Assembly (NCBI RefSeq): GCF_018691265.1
Contig: NW_024881324.1
Coordinates: 10,667,730-10,731,729, forward strand
DNA: 64,000 nucleotides
Direction: 5' to 3'
Source of the DNA: Tyto alba
Lineage: Eukaryota > Chordata > Aves > Strigiformes > Tytonidae
Of the stretch, positions 42,285-53,814 are shown in pieces; the first letter of the stretch is position 1, and every line of letters begins with the position of its first letter. The notes under the pieces are model-generated. The model did no database searches. It worked only from the letters and a program-made list of their open reading frames with translations, and was not told the origin of the DNA. The position numbers and the translations under genes were made by a program.

Positions 42285-44443
42285 GTATGTATCTATTTTA
42301 CTCTTTTAACTACAAGAAATCCTTAAAATGCCAAAGAGGCCAAAATTAATGATAGACAAACATTGCCATCTGCAGAATTAAGCCAGTTAGAATTCAAATA
42401 TAACAGAGCATAACATACAGAATAAATCACTAGTACAGCTTGTATAACTTAAAGGAAATGATTCTCAGAAATATTTTGTACAATAGAGTAGAAACTCTAC
42501 AATTTATAAAATTCCATTATTTTTTATCTTTTGCATAGAAAACAGACATTACTTAATCATGGCAAATGGACTGATTAAAAAATTATAAAAACTGTCTGAC
42601 AGAGCCAGCTCCAAGATGGACCCAACACTGGCCAAAGCTGAGCCCACCAGCAAAGCTGGAGCACCCTCTGTGATATCATATTTAATAAAGGGTTAAAAAA
42701 TGCTGCACAGAAGCTGAGAGAGAGGAGTGAGAATATGTGAGAGAACAAGCCCTGCAGACACTCAGGTCAGAACAGAAGAAGGGAAGGAGGGGTAGAGATT
42801 TCCCTGTAGCCTGTGAAGACCACCATGGTGAAGCAGGTTGCCACCCTGCAGCCCATGGAGGACTCCCTGCTGCATGAGGTGGACATGTCCCAAAGGAAGC
42901 TACAGCCCACGGAGGACCCCATGAAGAAACAAGCTCCTGGCAAGAACTGCATCCTGTGGAGAAGAGTCCACACAGGAGCAGGTTTTCTGGCAGGACCTGT
43001 GGGGGACCCACATGGGAGCAGTCCATTCCTGAAGAACTGCAACCCACAGAAAGGACCCACACTAGAGCAGTTCTTCAAGAACTGCAGCCCATGGCAAGGA
43101 CCCGTGTTGGAGAAGTTTGTGCAGGACTGTCTCCCATGGGAGGGAACCCACGCTGGAGCAGATGACGAGCATGAGAAGGAAAAAGTGGCAGAGCCAAAGC
43201 AATATAAACTGACTACAACCCCCCTTCCCTATCCCCCTGCACCACCTGGGGGAAGGAAGTAGAAGAGTCAGAAGTGAAGTTGAGCCTGGAAAGACACTGA
43301 GGCTTAGGGGAAGGTGGTTTTAGTTTAGTTTTGTTTCTCACTGTCCTTCTCCATTATTAATTGGCAATAAATTTACCTTCCTGAAGTCAAGTCTGTTTTT
43401 CCTAGCATGGTAATTGGCAAGTTTTACCAATCACCTTTCCCTACCTTTATCTCAACCCATGAGTTTTGTCATCTTATCTTCTCCCCCTCCTCTACTGTGA
43501 GGAAAGGAAGCAAGAGAGCAGCTGGGTGGGCACCCGTCAGCCAACCAAGGTTAACCCACCACACCATGGTACAACTACAAAATGCAAAATGATGTAAATA
43601 AATTCTTAGACAAGATAGAAGTTGTCTGACTTCTAAAAGTTTACTTGCAACAGTTGCTGTACCCAAAGAGCCGAGCTATATCAAAAGCTTCTATCAAGAT
43701 ATATATGAAATAAAGTTCCTTTCACTTTTTTTATCGTAGGGCCTGTTCATATTATTTAGGAGTTCAGATGTCTGCAGCGAGCTTAAAAATGTCTGTGTAG
43801 AAGTGTGTTTAGCAAATGCTGCTTCTGAGCTAAGACACGCAACCCTGTTTGAAATGTGCCTCAGCGCGGTGGATTGAGGGCACTCTCAGCTGGCTGGAGA
43901 GAATCAGAGGCACCAGCGTGGGCTGTGGTTCACAGTCCTAAATACAGACAGCCTTCTGCAATTCCTTCTTCATCTCATTTTTGCTTCATTTGTCCCCATC
44001 TGAACTCCATTAATGCAAATGCCAGCCTACCTGAACTTCTCCTCGGACCTGGGATTTCCATTTTCTGTTCAGACTTCTAAAGCTATTGCCTGGAGTCTTC
44101 AAAATTTTCTCAAGTTTCTGTCTGGTAACAGAGACAACGCCGCACTTGGCACAACAAGGTCTGGAAGATAGAACAACACTTATTAAAAAAATGAGCTTTC
44201 ATTTTCCCAACTAGGCCTATAAATTCATATCTTTAGAAATCCCTGACCCCTTAGGGTTTTTTGAATTTCATAAGAGTGCCATTGTAACTTAACCCTCACA
44301 ATACATTCACAGGTTCAGAAAGGGATAGTTTTCAACAGTACTCAAAACTTTCAAAAAGCAGGACTAGATGATGTTGTTATATGTGATTTAGCTAGCACAG
44401 ACCCTTTCTTGGCAAATACTCCTGTTTGATTTTTCCTCCACAG
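42285..44443 (+). other. ELOVL2: ELOVL2 intron 6
   Basis: This intron of about 2.2 kb runs from GTATGT to CTCCACAG. Nearly half of it is the LTR-like element at about 42.59-43.56 kb. The remaining DNA shows no coding or RNA feature. Confidence 0.88.
42593..43563 (+). mobile_element. Degraded solo LTR (copy 1) in ELOVL2 intron 6
   Basis: This copy shares its order of blocks with the two LTRs at 53.8 and 55.9 kb. It has a 'ccagctccaag' block, then 'CTCTGTGAT' followed by an A/T-rich TATA-like box near 42668-42690. Next are degenerate direct repeats containing 'GCAGCCCATGGAGGA'-type motifs (42.83-43.16 kb) and the 'CCACCTGGGGGAAGG' block. An AATAAA lies near 43366, and the 3' end is '...GGTTAACCCACCACA'. 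The left end looks truncated and no target-site duplication was found. A 149-codon open frame lies within the direct repeats and is not a recognised protein. Avian ERVL-type LTR is my best guess for the class. It lies in the same orientation as ELOVL2. Confidence 0.75.
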
Positions 44444-44578
44444 ATCCAGTTTTTGCTCACTATTGTGCACACACTCAGCGCAGCTGTGAAGCCATGTGGA
44501 TTCCCATTTGGCTGCCTGATGTTCCAGTCCTCCTACATGGCCACACTGGTCATTCTCTTCATAAACTTCTACATCAAG
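44444..44578 (+). CDS. ELOVL2: ELOVL2 exon 7 (residues 211-255)
   Basis: The 135-base exon is phase 0 at both ends. It encodes [19 protein letters not shown], then [20 protein letters not shown] and INFYIK. It spans the last two membrane segments. Codon 234 (44513-44515) is Cys; from memory this position separates ELOVL2 (Cys) from ELOVL5 (Trp) and affects use of C22 substrates. Donor is GTAAGC. Confidence 0.97.
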
Positions 44579-45202
44579 GTAAGCGGTCTTCCAAATGCTC
44601 TCTGACAAGGGGAGGGGGAAACCAGAACTTTTTAGAGAGCAGTCTTGGTGAACCCCCATGTAGAATGAGCATCGGTACTTAAAATTCATTTGTATTGAAA
44701 TATATATGTCAGTTAAGAATGATAGATACAGTAATGTCTGCAAGAGGCAGTTATTCAGTAACAATGACCTCCCCGTTGCAGTTCAGCTCTTCCACACTTA
44801 TATAGCAAGTCAGGTACCACATTCAGGACTTAGGAGGTCCGAATTTATTTTGTTGGGCAGCTTTGAGTCTTCCTCCCTCCTTGGAAAACAAGAAGCTCTG
44901 TCTTTGCATTATTTATTTCAACCTTTTTTATCAGGGACTGCTCCAGCCTACCTGCATATATAGAGCTTCTAGTGAAACAGGTTTAAAATCTCTTTTGACA
45001 TCAAGAAGTATTACAGTAATACTAGTAAGGTAATATCACCCACAGCAGTGAAAAATAATGCAGTTACCTTAACGCAGTCTGGAGCAAATATGTACACCTG
45101 CATCATCAAGCACCAGACAGTTCCATTTTACAGTTAACCATAAGTAGTGTTTGGGGGGCACTAAATAAATCCAAGTATTTACTTTGGATTTTGCTTTTAT
45201 AG
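44579..45202 (+). other. ELOVL2: ELOVL2 intron 7
   Basis: This is a short intron of 624 bases from GTAAGC to TTTATAG. Nothing else is seen in it. Confidence 0.9.
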
Positions 45203-45331
45203 ACATACCGGAAAGCACCTTCAAGAACAACTGTAGATGAAACCCCTGTCACAACAGAGATCAAGAATGGTTTCCATAAGGACTACTTTGCTGCTGCCAA
45301 TGGATTCCTGAACAATAAGAAAGCACAATAA
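45203..45331 (+). CDS. ELOVL2: ELOVL2 exon 8, C-terminal tail and stop (residues 256-297)
   Basis: The coding part is 42 codons plus TAA. It encodes TYRKAPSRTTVDETPVTTEI and then KNGFHKDYFAAANGFLNNKK-AQ. The human tail ends [21 protein letters not shown], so the segment after the variable linker is conserved. KKAQ at the end fits a di-lysine ER-retrieval signal. The linker (about 258-273) is the least conserved part. Confidence 0.97.
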   Translation, partial: TYRKAPSRTTVDETPVTTEIKNGFHKDYFAAANGFLNNKKAQ

Positions 45332-47465
45332 GTACCGTATTTCCTATGATTTTTTTTCTAAAAAAAAAAAAAAAAAAGAAAAGAGACTGAATTACAAGCT
45401 TTAGCTAAAAACCCATTTGATTACATTTATCAGTTCTTATACCAGACACTTATTAATGTACTGCTATTTAGGTTTTAACAAAACGAGTAGAACTACTTGT
45501 CCTGTCAAAGATCACCACTGGAACAAAGAAGGCCAAGATCTCTCTCACACGAAAAAAGAAAACCTTCCTGATCTCTAATGCTGACACAAAAACGCCTTAT
45601 AAAGCACTCGATGGATAAATCCATCAATGCCTTCAAAAGGTTAGGACTCTGTTCAGACTAAAGCAGTGAGCACTTTCGGTGCATGTGGGAAGTCCCGAAG
45701 CAAGGCTTTGCAGTGCACCCAGCACATTCAGCTAAACTGCAGCCAAGGTCAGGAGAAGGAAGGGGAGAGGAGGGAAAGCAAGAATCATACCTTTTCCATC
45801 ACCACATCCCTGCTCTGCTTCTTGCCAGCTGTTCACCAAAACACAGTCCCTCCTGCGGACATCACCGAGGTGCAGCCGTCCCTTTGGTCCTGGGGGAGCC
45901 CTGGAGAAGGACTTGAGAGGGCAGAGCCCAGGTGCACCATCCCATAGTTTGCAGACAGGCGTGCACTGTGCTCACTTGCTTTATGTATGTGCAACCTGAC
46001 TCAAATGCCAGGGAGGCTGGCAGGAGCTTGCCATTTCAAGCTGGACTGGTAGCACCTGGGACTGCCCAGTATGGTACTTAGAATGCAAGATATCATATGA
46101 TGATATTGGGTTTTGAGCTCTAGTCAGAGCAAAACAAGATACGCTAAATTAATAGGAGTTATGAGTAAATGGATTTTGAAAGAAATAGGAGCTCAACAGC
46201 TTAGAGCTAAATCCTTTGAGTGTAAATATGCACAAAGTTAATCCTGTACAAACTGCTAATTTGAAGCAAATGGACATGCCACATGTTGACAGACTGGAAG
46301 ATGCAGAAAATCTTAAAAGTGAATTCAACGGTGAGCAAAGCACATTTTTTCAAGAATTACTATGCTAGGTGGGCCTTATTCAGACTGGTGTGTGACAGGA
46401 GAAACAGATGGGACTGAGGCACAATCCTCTGTAGGGAAAACAAGGAGGTATTCGCTGCCTGAAGCTGTACCAACATCTCTCAATAGCCAGTCACCATCTT
46501 CTCTGCTTCAGTCAGCTTCATTTACTTCCCACTTAAATGGCTAGCAATGAAGAATACCCAAGGTTAGCTTGGGGGATCTGCCCTCACCCTTTTCTCATTT
46601 AGCCCACATCAAAAATCTATTAAAATTTTGTCACAGCCTTTTTTTTCCTCTCCCTTTCTCACAGTGAAGTATTTCTGGTCTTTTCTAAACTCGTGTGTAT
46701 AAATTCTCTCAAGAAAAACGCATTTTGAGTTGCCCCAGCCCAGCAAGACCCCATACCAAAGTAGTTCTGTAAAGGGACCCTGTCCTCTCCCTCCTGTCAC
46801 CCTGTGGGGTCCCAGGGTAGGAAGGGGATGAACTGTTATCCCTCAAACAGGGTTTGGCACTCAGTGTGCAGTATGCATGTTATTCCATGTTTGTACAGAG
46901 GGTTGTTAGGTGGTAATGCCACAAAGCTAGCACACCAGGCAAAAGAACTTCAACGTATTTATAAACTTCAAACTACATGAATACACATTTACTGTAATGA
47001 CCAGTGGTTAGTTTCTTATCACTCTGTCCCTCATTGGTTAACAACATGCCTCGTCTCGATCTCAAGTTTCAGTGTCTTTTAATTATTTTGCACAAACACA
47101 AAGAGGGGGTGGGGACGACACGTGACTTCTTGGTCTTAAATTGAGTTGGTGGTCTCAGTCTCCCCCCGCCGCCTTTATCTTTCTCCCAGTTACTGCTGAT
47201 TTTCCCTGACTTCATGCTTCTCAGGCAACCATCCAGCCTCTGGCGACTTCTGGGGCAGGATGTTCCCCCCCTTATCAATCTTTTAGCTTCTCTTCAGGGG
47301 CAGAGGTGTTAGTAAGGCCTGAATCATTTATACTAAGTATCAGGCTTACACAATAGAGTCAGTGTTTCGTGGACCTCCTCCTCAGATCAGAGCAGTACAT
47401 TCCATCCTAAATGAAAGTGTCACTATAGCTTAGGCATTAACCCGAACATATGGTTTTACTTAAGT

Positions 47466-48013
47466 CTACAAAACCACACGCACAGCCAGCACAGAGGGAC
47501 CACCTGGAGAGGAAGCTGTCCCAAATCCTGCTCCTCCAGCTCTTCCCCACCTCCTCAGCCAGTTGTCTTCTCTAGATCTGTCATCGGGGGGCTCGGAGCC
47601 TGCGGGTGCAGTCCCAGGGCTTGTCCCAGGGAGCGGTGCGGGCGCAGGGCAGCCGGCCTCGCTGGGAGCAGCCTGGGAGGCTGGACCAGTTCTTTGGGAA
47701 GGAAAGGGGCTGAGAAAACGATACAGGACAGGGGAAGAGCAGATGGGTTTGTCCAGCAAAAGCAAGAGGAGAAAATGGCAGGGAGAAGGGTGTGTCGGGT
47801 CGGTGTTCAGTTTGAATTGATGCTTGAAAGTCCCATTGGATCCCACTTGTCTTCAGCCAGCTCCAGGTCTGCTGCAACGTGGACAAAACCTTCCTGCTCC
47901 AGCAGAAAACTGAAATCCTCCAAAATGCTGCAGCACGGGCAGTACCTTTGAGCAGCCTGGCTGCTAAACCACATCAGCGTGAACTGGGTAACCAAAATAA
48001 CTGCAATATTCAA
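47466..48013. other. GC-rich block of unknown origin with long antisense open frames
   Basis: This block is GC-richer than the rest of the ELOVL2 3' region, mainly at 47.56-47.70 kb. It carries overlapping open frames of 60-126 codons on both strands. The longest minus-strand frame is rich in Pro, Ser and Ala, and a second reads SILEDFSFLLEQEGFVHVAA. I do not recognise either as a known protein. The block could be an old retroelement piece or simply GC-rich UTR sequence. Confidence 0.35.
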
Positions 48014-48670
48014 ACACTTTTACATCACCACCACAGACATACATCTAACTGGTGCATATTCATATTTGCTCCCTCTTCATGAAGCTGGCCACAGTGAAAA
48101 TCAGTGTTTTGTTTTATTTAACATTCGATAAGAGGGAAGGCAGCAACCAAAAAAACCCCCCACAGTCGCAAAGCCCAGACTTTGTGTGCATATACGAGTT
48201 CCCACTGGCCCTTCCAGAACTTTTGCTTTGCAGATCTTTCTGGCTGATACTGTAAAACTCACAAGCTGTAAGAAATTAGCAGGTTTGACTGAAAAGTGTT
48301 GTACATGGTCCTAAGTAAAGGGAGAGCTTCAGAGCTCTGCAGATGGCAGCTTGATACTGGAAGCAGGGCTAAAGGCAGAGGGAATGAGAAGACCTGACAA
48401 GATAGCACACAAGGAACTAGCTGAACCATGTGTCTAAGGCAGGCAACAAAACGTTCACGCACCCAGTATGGACTTTAGGCCGAGTGGAGTCCGTAATCTT
48501 TTGATGGCAAAGCATGCGTTTGACTATCAAGGTGGACAGCGTCAGCATGCTAAGTGTTAAAGTTTACTATGGCAACCAAACCCACAGATATTGTCTTTTG
48601 TTTTGCTGAAACCTCATTCAAAACAAAAAGAAATAAATAAATGCCTTACTTGAAACTCAAAGGGCTGGGG

Positions 48671-48727
48671 AAAAAAAAAAAAAAAAAAAAAAAACAATAA
48701 ATAAAAGGAAAAAAAAAAAAAGAAAAA
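48671..48727. repeat. A-rich low-complexity tract
   Basis: The tract starts with 24 A in a row and continues as A-rich sequence broken by single C, T and G bases. Other A runs nearby are 49407-49430 (24 A) and 55558-55583 (26 A). No retroposon body could be tied to them. Confidence 0.85.
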
Positions 48728-48891
48728 ACCAAGATGGTCTCACCTTGCAGATCCAGACCAGCCAGGAAGGCTGGAATCAAGTACGTTTAAAATTCTTCAG
48801 ATCTGTCTTAACATCTTCAAAATGCTGTAACTTTGAAGAAAGAGAAGCATTGACTTTTTAAACTGATTTTCCTGTAATATGTAACAGTGTA

Positions 48892-48897
48892 AATAAA
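48892..48897 (+). terminator. ELOVL2: Candidate ELOVL2 polyadenylation signal
   Basis: This AATAAA lies in A/T-rich sequence about 3.56 kb after the ELOVL2 stop. It is a good candidate because it falls outside the A-rich tract and is followed by a T-containing downstream region. Other AATAAA-like motifs occur at about 48632 in AAATAAATAAA. Confidence 0.45.
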
Positions 48898-48915
48898 CAA
48901 ATTTTACTATCAGGC

Positions 48916-51900
48916 TGTCTCCACTCCTCTTTAAGGCATCACATTACTGGGAACTGGTTATTTGCGGCTACTTTTGCTCTCAGACTTTTTCAGAAAGTTC
49001 TTAGGACATTCACCTCAGCCTGAGAAACAACCTCCATAGCTTTACACACCACCTTCACTAGTGTTGATGTAAAGCTCCCCTGTGTTTTTTGGACAGCTGT
49101 CGGCTATGCTCTGACCTCCTCATTGACTGAGCAGGTGTTTCTGCATATGATGCTCTCATACACACACACACACTAATTAGGTTGATAGGAAACAGTTTTC
49201 TACAGCATGCAGACGCAGCACGTTCAAACTTCCTACTTAAGATACCTTTCTCTGGTAGACTGAACATTCCTGTCCCTCCTTGACAGTCCTGCTGCTTAAC
49301 AGTGGTTCTATAGGCAAAACAGGCTCCCATCTTTGCTCCTCTGGGTTTTAGTTTAGATACATGAAGTAGATCATGTGAATACCTGAGCTTGCTTTTTCCA
49401 TCAGAGAAAAAAAAAAAAAAAAAAAAAAAACAAACAAAACACCACGCTTTCAACCTAGACTTTGATCCAGACAGACTTGTTAAAATTATCCTGGCTCTGG
49501 TGCCTCCATGCTCCCAGGCTTATTGCCTTGCAGACTTTACCTGGTGAGATACTTTTGATTCATCTATTATAAATTGGTTTAAAAAAAAGCAGCCTTGACT
49601 TTGATGGAGGGAAATTTCCAAATGTTGCATGGGAAGAAGACAATTGCAACCCACTCATTAGTTCAAGGGAGTTTGACCCCCATTTTTTATTCACATTCAA
49701 TTTAATGCAATCTGTGGTGCTCCACACACAACACTAAAAAACTTCTCTAGATTTTGCTATTCATGACAGTGTGAGGGCAGAGTGAAGCATAACTGGAGCA
49801 TCATGGTTGAGATATGGTATAGATACAATTTACAGAACATCAGTTCTCCAGGCAGACTTACCTACCTGGGAGAAGAGATCCCAGTTCATCTGTTATTTTC
49901 CAAGATATGAATCCCATCAGTCAGTCCAGACTTCCTTACCAGCAATGCAGCTTCTTGTGTCTGCTGTTTCTACTATATAAAGGGTTTAAAATGTCTCACT
50001 TGGGAGCTCTACCTAACAAAAGTAAGCAAATAAATCAGCAGTTGATACAGCCTAGAAAGAAGCATGTGAATTTCCAGTGATTCCTATGCAGATTTTACCA
50101 CTATGAGAGGCTTTTGACACATATTTCCTGGAAAAAGGCAAACCATAGGCTTGAATTATTATTTCAAACCACCAAAAAGGGGAGTCTGGTCCAGTTCAGC
50201 AGCCATATTTCAATTAGGTCAGTAAAAGGCAGCACCGAGATTATCCTAATATATGTGAAAGTTTTTAAATTTTATCCTCATCAAGAAATCAGAAAAATAT
50301 TTCAAGTTTGAGAAAATGCTTAACCATTTCTGAAAGACTCATTTCATTTCTGTTTGGCGCATGTTCAGTAAAACCATATGAATGGGATGAAGGACTAGGA
50401 TCTCATTCAAAACGGAGGCAGGCGTTCCTTTTCTCTTTCCCCCCAACCTACCAGGTTGCATTTACAGGCCATGCTCAAGAATATGGAAGATAGACACTTA
50501 TTGCCCTGTTCTGGCCAAGGAGACAAGAACCCACAGCTTCCCATTTCCAAGACGTTTTTCTTGGATTTATGTTATTTGAGCCTGAAGATTAGGTGCTCCG
50601 TGGAAATGCAAATAGAGTTGTTTAACAGCAGGCTGCACCTGAGTAGCTCATATACTAGTAGTCAGCCACTGCCCTGAAAGATAAGCAATATGGGGTTTAG
50701 TTTGTTTCACTAGAAAAGAAAATGAAAACCAGGTTTCTCTACATGTCACGTGAGTGAGCTAATCACTTGGACTGCAAGAAAAATAAAGGCATCATACAGC
50801 ATCCTGCTCCTTCATGAAGAGGATCCCAATGAAAAAACATTTCTGGATTGAGCTGTTCAACCTCAACTTGCCAATAACTTCCTGTCCATGAAATGCAGAA
50901 ACCATGTGCAGAGGAATCCTTGGTACCCACGGCCATGAAGGGAAACTTGGAAAGCGTTAAGATACTGAAATGGAAAATGTTAAAGCGGAGATGCTCTGTG
51001 GCTACCATGCTCACTCACAAATGGGCGAGTACATTGTTTTTACAGTGGTTGAACTGCAAGAGAAGCAACCTCAAGCATCGCTACAGCAGTTCTGAGTGCT
51101 GCTGTAAAGCCCTGTACTGGTTGCTATCATGCAGAGATGGGTGTCTAGCACCACGGGTGGAAAAAAATGGTGCTACTCTTGGAAAGAGAGAACTGTACCA
51201 GCTGATGGTGGCAAAGAGCATCACACCTAAACATACAGGGATTCCAGAAACTATGTGTTCGGAGGGCACTTTGAGCCACATTCACAGAAAGCAGCAATCT
51301 CTCTCTATTTGACTCCAAATTGCCAATATGTAAATAGTTGTGTGATTTTTTTCCTCCTCTCATGCACCCTCTTTCTTCTTGTGCTATGTTTAGAAGCAAT
51401 TTCCGCATCCTATCAGCTGAAAATGAAGTTTGTCAGGCATGTTTTCACTTGGCAGCATGCCTGGACCACTCCAGAGGAATAGGAGAGGAGGAAGCACCTC
51501 ATCCAGCCCAAAAGACAAACCCACAACTACACGACTGCCTGCATTCATTAAGGAAAAAATTTTTGTATGGAAAAAAAAAAATCACTGTGTTTTATTAAGC
51601 TCATCTGGCAATACTGCAAATATGAGGACAGTACCAAACACCTTCCTAACGCGTTTTCAGGGCACTGTTGTTTCACCTGAATGGACACAACAAGCTTTAT
51701 GCTGTCAGCAGCTCCTCTCTGTCTTACAGAGCACCCATGTCTAGGGAAGGTGCTCATACCCACAGCGAGCCTAAAGACTCTGGTAGATGAGTCCCTTGGC
51801 TAGGTGTCAGCATCAGCCAAGCAGAGATTGTGGATTGATGCAAGGACCAGATACTGCAGCTTTAAGTTTCCTTCAGCCACAGTTATCCAGCATGAAACAC

Positions 51901-53809
51901 AGGTCCAGAAGCACTTAGTTACTTTGTTTGTAAATGAAAGCTGAAGCAGCCAAATATACACCAGGACAAGATTCAAAACTACTTCCTATTCATTTACTGT
52001 GAAATAAGACACTCATCATAAAACATCTGTGCCACTGCAGTGGGCTGCAAGGTACAACTGCTCCTTCAGGTAAGTCAGGCTGATATCTAGCAGTTTTGTA
52101 AAGGCTGCAAGATCAGAAGCTGAGGCACAAGAAGGGTAGTTCCACAACCTTATGCCTAACTAGTTAGCACTATACAAGGAGTCATAATTGTTAAAAACAA
52201 GGGCTGTTCCAACAAGATACCGGAGTTTGGGGAACAATGTTTAACTAACACTCCCACCTCTGGCCAATTTGCAGTCTCTAGACTTAGATATGGTGCCCAC
52301 CAAAATGCTATACACATGGCATCTTTTCTGACTTAAACTGGACCAAAATACCAAGCCAATTAGCAATTTTTTCATATTGCACAGTACTGTTGCTGGGATC
52401 TCTTAAGCTCTGCATACACAGCCCCACTACCCAAAAAAACTTGGCTTTTGAACAAAGATAATGCTGTTCAAAGCTTGTACTTACCCATCAAGTCATCCTT
52501 TTATTCCCAGATAGTTTTCAGTTGGGATCTGGAGGTAGAAAAATGAGATAAGAGACAACAGAGAAATTAATCTCAAAAATGTAATTTCTTTTGGATTGAA
52601 AATGCAAACACAGGGAGGAGACATACAAATACCTGACCCTGCTGTTTTGGGCTCACCAGAGGGTATGTGTGGTAGGACAGGGAAGTAAAGCAGAAAAGAA
52701 AACTATTGAATTTGATTCACTGGTTTTGGATGTTAGTAGCTTCCCAAGGAATGAATAAGCCTTACTAAAGACCTTCTAGGAACACTTGAATTAAAGAAGT
52801 CAGGCTGCTGATGTGTGCCAAGGCTCAAGTTTACAGGGCTTTTCTCACAGTCTGGCTATAAGTAATGTTTTCTCAATTCTTGCTCAAGATAAACAAAAAC
52901 CACCCTGTAATATAAGACCAGGAAAGGCTCTCTGGCAGTGCTTTGTTCCAATATACAATAGCTCTCAGCCATTGCTGGAAACATGTCTATTTTGCAGTGC
53001 ACCACTTTAAGACACAGTCTTACCATTTGGAGAAGGAGGACCTGTCCCAGCACACCTTACTGAGAGCAGGGCGAGCCAATCCCAGGTCAGGGCAAACACA
53101 AACACAGTTCCTCTGGTCACTCTACCCATTTCCAACCACAGAGGACAGCCTTTTCACTGGCATTGTGCAGCCTTCGTGTAGCCTTGCCACTAGGTAACAG
53201 TGGCCCTCTAGGCCTTGGATGGACAATTGCATTGATACAGAACATGTAGGTAAACAAACACTTGGCACAGCATCATTCCCTGAAAGAGATATGGCATAAA
53301 GATAGTGGAGGTTATAACAGGGTTTAATATTAAACTGGTTAAGAGCTTAAAATGCATGAAGCAGTTGTCCTTAATCTGAACTTTGTACTTCCCCTTTCTT
53401 TTTCTGGGTACTGATGCATGGTTTTTGCACTTCAGCACTCACATCATCTTTGCTGTTCTGGATCAGAAGAACAGGTTGAAAATTGAGCTTTATCTATTTG
53501 CACTGAAAGGAAGAAAATAAAATAAATAATTGGATAAATAACACTTAAAAGAGTGTAAGTGAACAGGCAAAGGAAACCCGCCAAGGTCAACTACCTACCT
53601 TCCAAAAGGAAATGTTCAGGTAACCCAGTTACAGATCTGTGTTGCCAAGGTATCATCTGTAGAAGCCAGATGGTCTTAAGACCATCAGGGGGTCTCAGCT
53701 CAAACGTGCTGAACTGGCCCAACAGAGCAGGAAGTGGTATGAGACGGGCTGTCCAAGATGAGAAAAAGTAATTCCTGCTCCAGATTCTGTCTCCAAACAC
53801 AACTGCTAC
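48916..53809. other. Intergenic DNA between ELOVL2 and the LTR cluster
   Basis: I see no supported gene, RNA or transposon here. Open frames near 51 kb (139 and 104 codons) show no family resemblance. A 24-base A run (49407-49430) and a short AC tract (49160-49173) are the only clear repeats. Confidence 0.7.
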
Positions 53810-53814
53810 TGACT
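53810..53814. repeat. Left target-site duplication (TGACT) of solo LTR
   Basis: The five bases TGACT lie directly before the LTR's opening TGTCCTGGGTT. They are repeated exactly after its closing CGACA at 54886-54890. Five-base duplications fit ERVL-class integration. Confidence 0.85.

Larger units (their letters stand above)
22602..45331 (+). other. ELOVL2: ELOVL2 gene: very-long-chain fatty acid elongase 2 (exons 2-8)
   Basis: Seven spliced exons join in frame to 296 codons plus stop. With a start Met from an unseen exon 1 the protein is 297 residues; human ELOVL2 has 296. ELOVL2 is a multi-pass ER membrane 3-ketoacyl-CoA synthase. It performs the condensing step that lengthens C20-C22 polyunsaturated acyl-CoAs with malonyl-CoA, which is the route to 24-carbon precursors of DHA. 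Visible hallmarks are the KxxExxD box (K123-D129), the catalytic histidine box HVYHH (146-150), the [12 protein letters not shown] block (176-187) and TQAQ (206-209). The C-terminus KKAQ has lysines at -3 and -4, a di-lysine ER-retrieval signal. Cys234 sits in PFGCLMFQ, where as I recall ELOVL5 has Trp. Exon layout and sequence match ELOVL2 rather than ELOVL5 or ELOVL4. All introns are GT-AG. No frameshift or premature stop is present. Confidence 0.97.
45332..48915 (+). other. ELOVL2: Probable ELOVL2 3' UTR
   Basis: No coding sequence follows the stop. A candidate AATAAA lies at 48892-48897 in an A/T-rich context, and an earlier ATTAAA lies at 46619-46624. A UTR of roughly 3.5 kb would resemble the long human ELOVL2 3' UTR. 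The segment includes an A run just after the stop (about 45360-45377) and a GC-rich block at 47.47-48.0 kb. It also includes a long A-rich tract at 48671-48727. Which polyadenylation site is used cannot be told from sequence, and some of this stretch could be intergenic. Confidence 0.5.

Noticed and set aside
42813..43262. 149-codon + strand open frame in ELOVL2 intron 6
   Set aside because: It is made by the direct repeats inside an LTR, and equivalent regions in the other two copies do not keep the frame.
50893..51312. 139-codon + strand open frame in the intergenic DNA
   Set aside because: There is no family resemblance, no splice context and no codon-use signal beyond chance.
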